Below the pieces are notes generated by a model. It was given only the letters and a program-made list of their open reading frames with translations. It was not told the origin of the DNA and searched no databases. From an uncultured Oscillospiraceae bacterium (GTDB lineage Bacteria > Bacillota > Clostridia > Oscillospirales > Oscillospiraceae), in contig CAJTPV010000006.1 in assembly GCA_910578505.1 (NCBI GenBank), forward strand, positions 43,841 through 107,840: a stretch of 64,000 nt of DNA. Direction: 5' to 3'. The first letter of the stretch is position 1. Each line of letters starts with the position of its first letter. Position numbers and translations under genes: made by a program. Below are positions 60,071-64,000 of this stretch, piece after piece.

Positions 60071-62014
60071 TCAGCCCTCCGCCTGCTCCCTCCTCTGCAG
60101 GACGCAGCGCTCCAGACTGCACGCCTTTGTATAGCCGTCGTCCACATACTGCTCGTAGACTGTGCCGCTGCCCAGCAGCTCCACATCCAGCAAATCCATC
60201 TCCGCCGTGTTGGAGACAGGCTCTCCCACAGGGACCAGCCTGCCCTGGCGGATATAGAACACGACCGTATTCAGCGGCGCCATCGCCGTCCGCTCCCCCG
60301 CGCCCACGTCCATGCAGGTGAAGCCCTCCCGGTTGTAACGGACCTCGGTCATGGGCTCCGGCAGATAGACGATCCGGCCCTTGACGCCCGGCTCCAGGAT
60401 CGGCGCGATCATGATGCTCTCCCCAATCATCAGCTGGTCCTCGATCTCCCTGGCCTTTTTGTCGTCCGGATAATCAAAGGCCAGGGGTCTGATGAGCATG
60501 TCCTGCCGCAGCGCGGCCTTCATATACTCGGAATACAGATACGGCAGGAGCCGGTAGCGCAGAGAGATGATGGTTTTAAAGTCCTCCGTGTTCCGGAACC
60601 GGTAGCACTCCTGCTTCCGTGTGCCGATGGCGGAGTGGTTGCGCATCAGCGGCGTAAATACAGATACCGCCAGCCACCGCAGCAGAAGCTCCCGGCTGGC
60701 GTTCCCGCCGAACCCGCCGGTATCCGCGCCGCTGTACAAAAATCCGCACATATTGAGGGACGGCATGTGGTACACGTTCTGCCGCAGCATCTTCCAGGTG
60801 GAGGCATTATCGCCGGTCCAGATACCGCCGTACCGGTGTGCGCCGATATACGACGAGCGCGAGAACAGCAGATACCGCCTGTCCAGCAGCTTGCTCAGGC
60901 CCTCGCCGGAGGCCCTGGTCATCATCGCGCCGTACAGATTGTGAACCTTGTAGTTGCTGATATGCCTGCCGTCGTCCAGGCGGTGGAAGAAGTCCTTGAA
61001 GTCCGCGATATGGCGGTCCGGCTGATCCGGGTCGCCTCTGTCCGCGTCAGGCGGGGCGTCCTTTTTCCGGTACTCGGTGGAGAAAATCGCCGGTTCGTTC
61101 ATGTCGTTCCAAAAGCCCTCCAGGCCCAGGCCGGTGTAAAATTGATAGTGGCCGCCGAACCAGGCCCTGGCCTTCTCCTGCATGAAATCCGGGAAATGGG
61201 TCATCCCCGGCCAGACCTCCGCCTGGAAGTCCCTGCCGTCTCTGTTCTTGCAGAAATAGCCGTTTTGGACGCCCTCCTCATACACCGCGTTTCCCGGCTC
61301 AATTTTGACGCCCGCGTCCACAATCGGCACCAGATGGAGCCCCCGCTCCAGCATCCCGGCTGTGTATTCGGCCATCTTCGGGAACCGCCGGCGGTTGACC
61401 GTAAAATCGATATACCGGTCCATGTAGTCAATGTCCAGGCAGATGTAATCTAAGGGGATCCCTGCCTCCCGATACTTGTCCGCTACGCGGCTGACCTCGC
61501 GGGCCGTCTTATACCCCCAGCGGCTCTGTCCATAGCCAAAGGCCCACAGCGGCGGCAGAAAGCTCCGGCCAATGATGCCCAAAAATTGCCTGACGATGTC
61601 GTAAGCGCCCCGGCCCTCGACGATGTACAGGCGCAGGTCGGAAGACTCGCAGGCAACGGAGAGTTGGCCGCTGCCGTCGGAATCCACATCAAAGACCACC
61701 TTCGCCGGGGTGTCAAAAAACGCGCCGAAGGTCTGTTCTCCATCCACTACAATAAAGTTATGCGCGCCATACATGGACGGCATGTCGTCTCTGTGGTTGT
61801 GGTCGTCATAATTGAAGCTGATGTAGCGTCCGCCCCGCTTGTTGATCCCCCGCATGGTCTCCCCCAGACCATAGACGATGTCCTCCGCCCCCAGGGCGCA
61901 GGTGAATGTCATGCCCTTTTCCTGGGAAAAGTAGGGCAGCTCCGTCCCCTTGGGGACCTCCGCTGTTACGGCGAAGGTCTCCACCGGCACGCCAAAAAGA
62001 TATTGTGTAACCAT
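60071..62014 (-). CDS. GH31-family alpha-glycosidase
   Basis: 647 residues, no signal peptide, so cytosolic. Seen: N-terminal beta-sandwich (ending around DIVYGLGE), catalytic barrel with FGYGQSRWGYK, LDIDYMDRY, nucleophile Asp in GLGLEGFWNDMNEPAIFS, acid/base in WTGDNASTW, and C-terminal beta-domain. The motif set fits alpha-glucosidase/alpha-xylosidase-like GH31 enzymes; substrate unknown. It is the odd member of the iron/peroxide-like element cargo. Start at 62014 follows GGGAGGA. Confidence 0.92.
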   Translation of the reverse strand: MVTQYLFGVPVETFAVTAEVPKGTELPYFSQEKGMTFTCALGAEDIVYGLGETMRGINKRGGRYISFNYDDHNHRDDMPSMYGAHNFIVVDGEQTFGAFFDTPAKVVFDVDSDGSGQLSVACESSDLRLYIVEGRGAYDIVRQFLGIIGRSFLPPLWAFGYGQSRWGYKTAREVSRVADKYREAGIPLDYICLDIDYMDRYIDFTVNRRRFPKMAEYTAGMLERGLHLVPIVDAGVKIEPGNAVYEEGVQNGYFCKNRDGRDFQAEVWPGMTHFPDFMQEKARAWFGGHYQFYTGLGLEGFWNDMNEPAIFSTEYRKKDAPPDADRGDPDQPDRHIADFKDFFHRLDDGRHISNYKVHNLYGAMMTRASGEGLSKLLDRRYLLFSRSSYIGAHRYGGIWTGDNASTWKMLRQNVYHMPSLNMCGFLYSGADTGGFGGNASRELLLRWLAVSVFTPLMRNHSAIGTRKQECYRFRNTEDFKTIISLRYRLLPYLYSEYMKAALRQDMLIRPLAFDYPDDKKAREIEDQLMIGESIMIAPILEPGVKGRIVYLPEPMTEVRYNREGFTCMDVGAGERTAMAPLNTVVFYIRQGRLVPVGEPVSNTAEMDLLDVELLGSGTVYEQYVDDGYTKACSLERCVLQRREQAEG

Positions 62015-62162
62015 ATGTATCCTCCCTGTTGGTTTATCCCATATCTGCATTATAATGTAAGCCTGTCCGCAGCGCAACTGTTATTTGTTCCGGCGGCGGA
62101 GGAAATATTTTAGCTGCATACCTTTCTCCGAAACGGCAAAGATTATTCCCGAGGTGATAGAA

Positions 62163-62336
62163 ATGAAGCACTACCCTGATTTGGACGCGCTGCTCCAAAA
62201 CGATCCGGACGCGAAGCGCTACTTCGACACGCTTCCGGACTATGCCAGAGACCAGATCCGCACACGCTCCGACGGCGTCAATTCCTTTGCCAGCCTGAAG
62301 GATTACGCGCAAAATCTGCTGCGCGGCGACGGCTGA
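62163..62336 (+). CDS. 57-residue hypothetical protein
   Basis: Small soluble protein: KHYPDLDALLQNDPDAKRYF, LPDYARDQIRTRS and SFASLKDYAQNLLRGDG. A similar 'YPxLDxLLxxDPxAKxYFxxLPxxV' pattern occurs widely in gut Clostridia, from memory, without assigned function. GAGGTGATAGAA precedes the ATG at 62163; a bidirectional terminator follows. It is the only plus-strand gene inside the element. Confidence 0.7.
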   Translation: MKHYPDLDALLQNDPDAKRYFDTLPDYARDQIRTRSDGVNSFASLKDYAQNLLRGDG

Positions 62337-62341
62337 TTTGC

Positions 62342-62382
62342 GAAACGGAAACCATTCCTGTTGCGGGGACGGTTTCCGTTTC
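62342..62382. terminator. Bidirectional terminator between the 57-residue gene and yaaA
   Basis: Perfect 12-bp stem (62342-62353 with 62371-62382) between convergent genes. Confidence 0.85.
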
Positions 62383-62386
62383 TGCG

Positions 62387-63148
62387 TCACAGGCTATCGC
62401 TGTGGACCTCCTTCACAAAGACATAGGTATTCCGGTCAGACTGTCCCGGCAGGAAGCGGTATCCAAGTCTGTCGAAGGCATGCATCTGTTCCGGCTCCGT
62501 GATCCGCTGTTCCGCCATATAACGCACCATCTCGCCGCGGGCCATTTTGCACTGCGTTCCTCTCTCGACAATTTTGTCTCCCTTCCGCTGACCAAAGATG
62601 CATGTCACAAACCGCGCGCCCTCCGGGACATAGCGGGACACGCAGAGGCCATATTCCCTGGAGGCCAGATTGACCACACAGTCTGTTTCGGAGAAAAGAT
62701 TTTCCGCCAAGCTTGTCCCCCAAAACTCATATAGGTTTTTTACTTCACAGACAGAAAGCCTCGCCTGCATCTCCAGCCGGTAGGGCGCGACGCCGTCAAA
62801 GGGACACAGAACGCCATAAAAGCCGGATAAGATGCGCAGATGCTCCTCCACATATTCCAGCTGCTCCTGAGAAAAAACGCCAGGCGCCATATACTGATAC
62901 TGAATGCCCTCATAGGCCATGACGGCCGGGGTCAGACGGCGGCGCAGGTCCATCTCCCGCAGCCGCTGAAAATTCAATTCCGCCAGCTGGTCGCTGCACT
63001 TCCAGAGAGCCTTCAGCTCGGCGCAGGACATTGCCTGCAGTCTGGTGCGGAGCCGCTCGGTCTTTGAGAGAAGCTGCGGCAGGCCATGACAGGCAAAGCT
63101 GTCGGTATCCACGTTCATCTTCTTTGCTGGTGAAATGATGATGCGCAT
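62387..63148 (-). CDS. yaaA: Peroxide stress protein YaaA
   Basis: 253 residues of the DUF328/YaaA family. In Escherichia coli YaaA is OxyR-induced and lowers free intracellular iron to limit Fenton damage. Seen: IISPAKKMNVDTDSF, AVMAYEGIQYQYMAPG, NLYEFWGTSLAENL and CIFGQRKGDKIVERGT blocks typical of the family. Rightmost gene of the element, ending 130 bases before attR. Confidence 0.93.
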   Translation of the reverse strand: MRIIISPAKKMNVDTDSFACHGLPQLLSKTERLRTRLQAMSCAELKALWKCSDQLAELNFQRLREMDLRRRLTPAVMAYEGIQYQYMAPGVFSQEQLEYVEEHLRILSGFYGVLCPFDGVAPYRLEMQARLSVCEVKNLYEFWGTSLAENLFSETDCVVNLASREYGLCVSRYVPEGARFVTCIFGQRKGDKIVERGTQCKMARGEMVRYMAEQRITEPEQMHAFDRLGYRFLPGQSDRNTYVFVKEVHSDSL

Positions 63149-63273
63149 TTTCTGCCTCCTTCTGCTTTATTGGGCTATATTGTATCGCATCCGGCGGCTA
63201 AAATCAAGGAAAAGCCGCCCTGCTTTGCGGCCTGCGCTCCCGCAGTTGTCTCCATAATAACGCGCTTAGAGGG

Positions 63274-63278
63274 ACAGA
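63274..63278. repeat. Candidate attR core (ACAGA)
   Basis: Second copy of the core, in frame with the cotJC 3' part: ACA at 63274-63276 is the Thr codon equivalent to Thr63. Confidence 0.7.
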
Positions 63279-63639
63279 AGAGCTGGGGCATTTAGAAATG
63301 ATTGGCGCCATTGTCCACCAGCTTACACGCAACCTGACAGAGGAGCAGATCAAAACCGCCGGCTTTGACGCCTACTTTGTGGACCGCACAGCCGGTGTCT
63401 ATCCGACCGCCGCCTCCGGTTTCCCCTACAGCGCCGCCAGTATGGCCTGCAAAGGCGATCTCATCGCAGACTTGACGGAAGATCTGGCGGCTGAGCAGAA
63501 GGCCCGCGTAACCTATGACAATATTCTGCGGCTGAGTGACGATCCGGATGTGAACGATGTGATTAAGTTCCTGCGCCAGCGGGAAGTCGTCCACTTCCAG
63601 CGCTTCGGCGAAGCAAACCATACTGATTTAAGCAGATTT

Positions 63640-63671
63640 TATCCCCTGCGGGCGGCGGCCTACAGGGGATA
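63640..63671 (+). terminator. Terminator downstream of cotJC
   Basis: Perfect 9-bp stem (63640-63648 with 63663-63671) followed by TTTGCG. Its place just after the conserved CotJC region argues that the gene once stopped between 63615 and 63640. Confidence 0.7.
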
Positions 63672-63727
63672 TTTGCGTCATAATGCTGTATTTCAAAACG
63701 TAGGCATGACTGCAAATCCAGTGACGC

Positions 63728-64000
63728 CTATTCCCCAAATACATCGCTATGTGTCCCATTGCGAACCAGCGTCAGAACCAGCACATCATCGTCAATGCGA
63801 TACACCAGCAGCCAGTCCGGGAGGATGTGACACTCCCGATGCCCTGCCCAGTTTCCGGACAAATTGTGATCTTTGTTCTTCTCCGGCAGTTTCTCTCCCC
63901 TAGACAACGCACGGATAATATCATCCAGCAAAGAGGTGTCCAGATGACGTTTTGCCGCTAGCTTATAATCCTTTTTGAATTGAGAAGTCCAGACGATTTC
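63728..64000 (-). CDS. YafQ-family toxin (partial, runs off the window)
   Basis: mRNA-cleaving type II toxin related to YafQ/RelE. Frame begins beyond base 64000 and reads EIVWTSQFKKDYKLAAKRH, LLDDIIRALSRGEKLPEKNKDH, NWAGHRECHILPDWLLVYRID and ends SDVFGE*. The conserved His and Asp set of YafQ (H..H..DW and the late H) is present, so it looks active. The antitoxin should be just outside the window to the right. Confidence 0.85.
   Translation of the reverse strand, partial: EIVWTSQFKKDYKLAAKRHLDTSLLDDIIRALSRGEKLPEKNKDHNLSGNWAGHRECHILPDWLLVYRIDDDVLVLTLVRNGTHSDVFGE

Larger units (their letters stand above)
57045..63278. mobile_element. Skin-like intervening element in cotJC (about 6.2 kb)
   Basis: Lies exactly between the two halves of cotJC, with ACAGA at each edge and codon phase preserved. 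Contains, left to right: serine recombinase, small partner ORF, TspO, ferritin, GH31 glycosidase, a 57-residue protein, YaaA. Deleting it joins IGTE to ELGHLEM with no frame change. No phage structural genes are seen. Developmental excision is inferred from architecture, as known for the sigK skin element. Confidence 0.8.
63274..63903 (+). pseudogene. cotJC: cotJC 3' part (interrupted; tail diverged)
   Basis: Reads TEELGHLEMIGAIVHQLTRN, FDAYFVDRTAGVYPTAASGFPYS, DLTEDLAAEQKARVTYDNIL and REVVHFQRFGEA, matching the Mn-catalase CotJC from Glu64 on, with His and Glu ligands present. Similarity stops at about 63615; intact CotJC has some 15-25 more residues. After that the frame runs without a stop through a terminator hairpin (63640-63671) and into the antisense of a toxin gene to 63903. 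So the real tail was lost by deletion or frameshift, or another insertion lies here. Confidence 0.85.

Noticed and set aside
57045..63278. Simple chromosomal inversion or translocation splitting cotJC
   Set aside because: Both halves keep the same strand and phase, share a core at the ends and a recombinase sits exactly at one edge; insertion explains all of this at once. It remains a fallback if excision is never seen.
57045..63278. Prophage
   Set aside because: No capsid, tail, terminase, lysis or replication genes; only recombinase plus metabolic cargo.
63298..63903. 201-residue protein starting at ATG 63298 as an independent gene
   Set aside because: The start Met is the internal Met of ELGHLEM in CotJC with no ribosome site, and the last third is antisense of the toxin gene.
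1..64000. rRNA and tRNA genes
   Set aside because: No tRNA cloverleaf-like segments (GGTTCGAATCC arms with CCA ends) or rRNA-like conserved blocks were recognised by eye; a tRNA scan would be needed to exclude them fully.

Overview
The window reads as chromosome of a GC-rich, endospore-forming member of the Clostridia, most like the Oscillospiraceae (Flavonifractor / Lawsonibacter / Oscillibacter type). The basis is strong AGGAGG-type ribosome sites, Gram-positive envelope genes (two LytR-CpsA-Psr proteins, an S-layer-homology protein, CwlD, MltG), spore genes (cwlD, cotJA/B, cotJC) and Firmicutes gene orders such as smc-ftsY and rph-rdgB-yhbY-nadD/yqeK-LCP-rsfS. No rRNA, tRNA or CRISPR array was recognised. 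The family assignment is an inference.

Layout. 1-9 kb: DEAD-box helicase, orphan metal-complex binding lipoprotein, rsmI, a MarR-TauE pair with a near-consensus promoter and candidate operator, recG, DUF4180 protein. 8.8-20.2 kb: a long minus-strand housekeeping block, smc, ftsY, rph, rdgB, yhbY, a nadD-yqeK fusion, two paralogous LCP proteins and rsfS. 20.4-28.5 kb: HAD phosphatase, a two-component system with an FtsX-type ABC exporter, and a Na/Pi cotransporter whose upstream region carries two arrays of Pho-box-like repeats. 28.6-36.4 kb: a 1316-residue SLH surface protein, a LuxR/MalT-type regulator and a membrane-anchored EEP phosphodiesterase. 36.4-46.2 kb: trhP-like U32 protein, mltG, a small Cys-rich protein, tmk, a TagA-type glycosyltransferase, a decayed SF1 helicase, pta, alr and trmB. 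46.3-52.5 kb is accessory and visibly more AT-rich: a fused solute-binding lipoprotein, an IS remnant with a MITE-like inverted-repeat element, a secreted toxin-like protein with an immunity-like partner, a DUF4367 anti-sigma-like protein, an ECF sigma factor with an in-frame TAG, and a degenerate YoeB-type toxin with its antitoxin. 52.5-64 kb: asparaginase, GNAT, radA, cwlD and the cotJ operon.

The main discovery is at 56.4-63.6 kb. The spore-coat manganese-catalase gene cotJC is split. Residues 1-64 lie at 56854-57045 and the rest resumes, in phase, at about 63274. Between the halves is a 6.2 kb segment whose left edge carries a large serine recombinase reading toward the junction, with a short shared core (ACAGA) at both ends. 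Removing the segment gives a continuous IGTEELGHLEM reading, the expected CotJC sequence at that point. This is the architecture of a skin-type intervening element that could be excised during sporulation. Its cargo is not phage-like: TspO, ferritin, a GH31 glycosidase, a 57-residue protein and the peroxide-stress protein YaaA, a largely iron/peroxide set inside a catalase gene. One caution: the CotJC C-terminal tail after FGEA also looks lost, so the restored protein may be shortened or there may be a second lesion.
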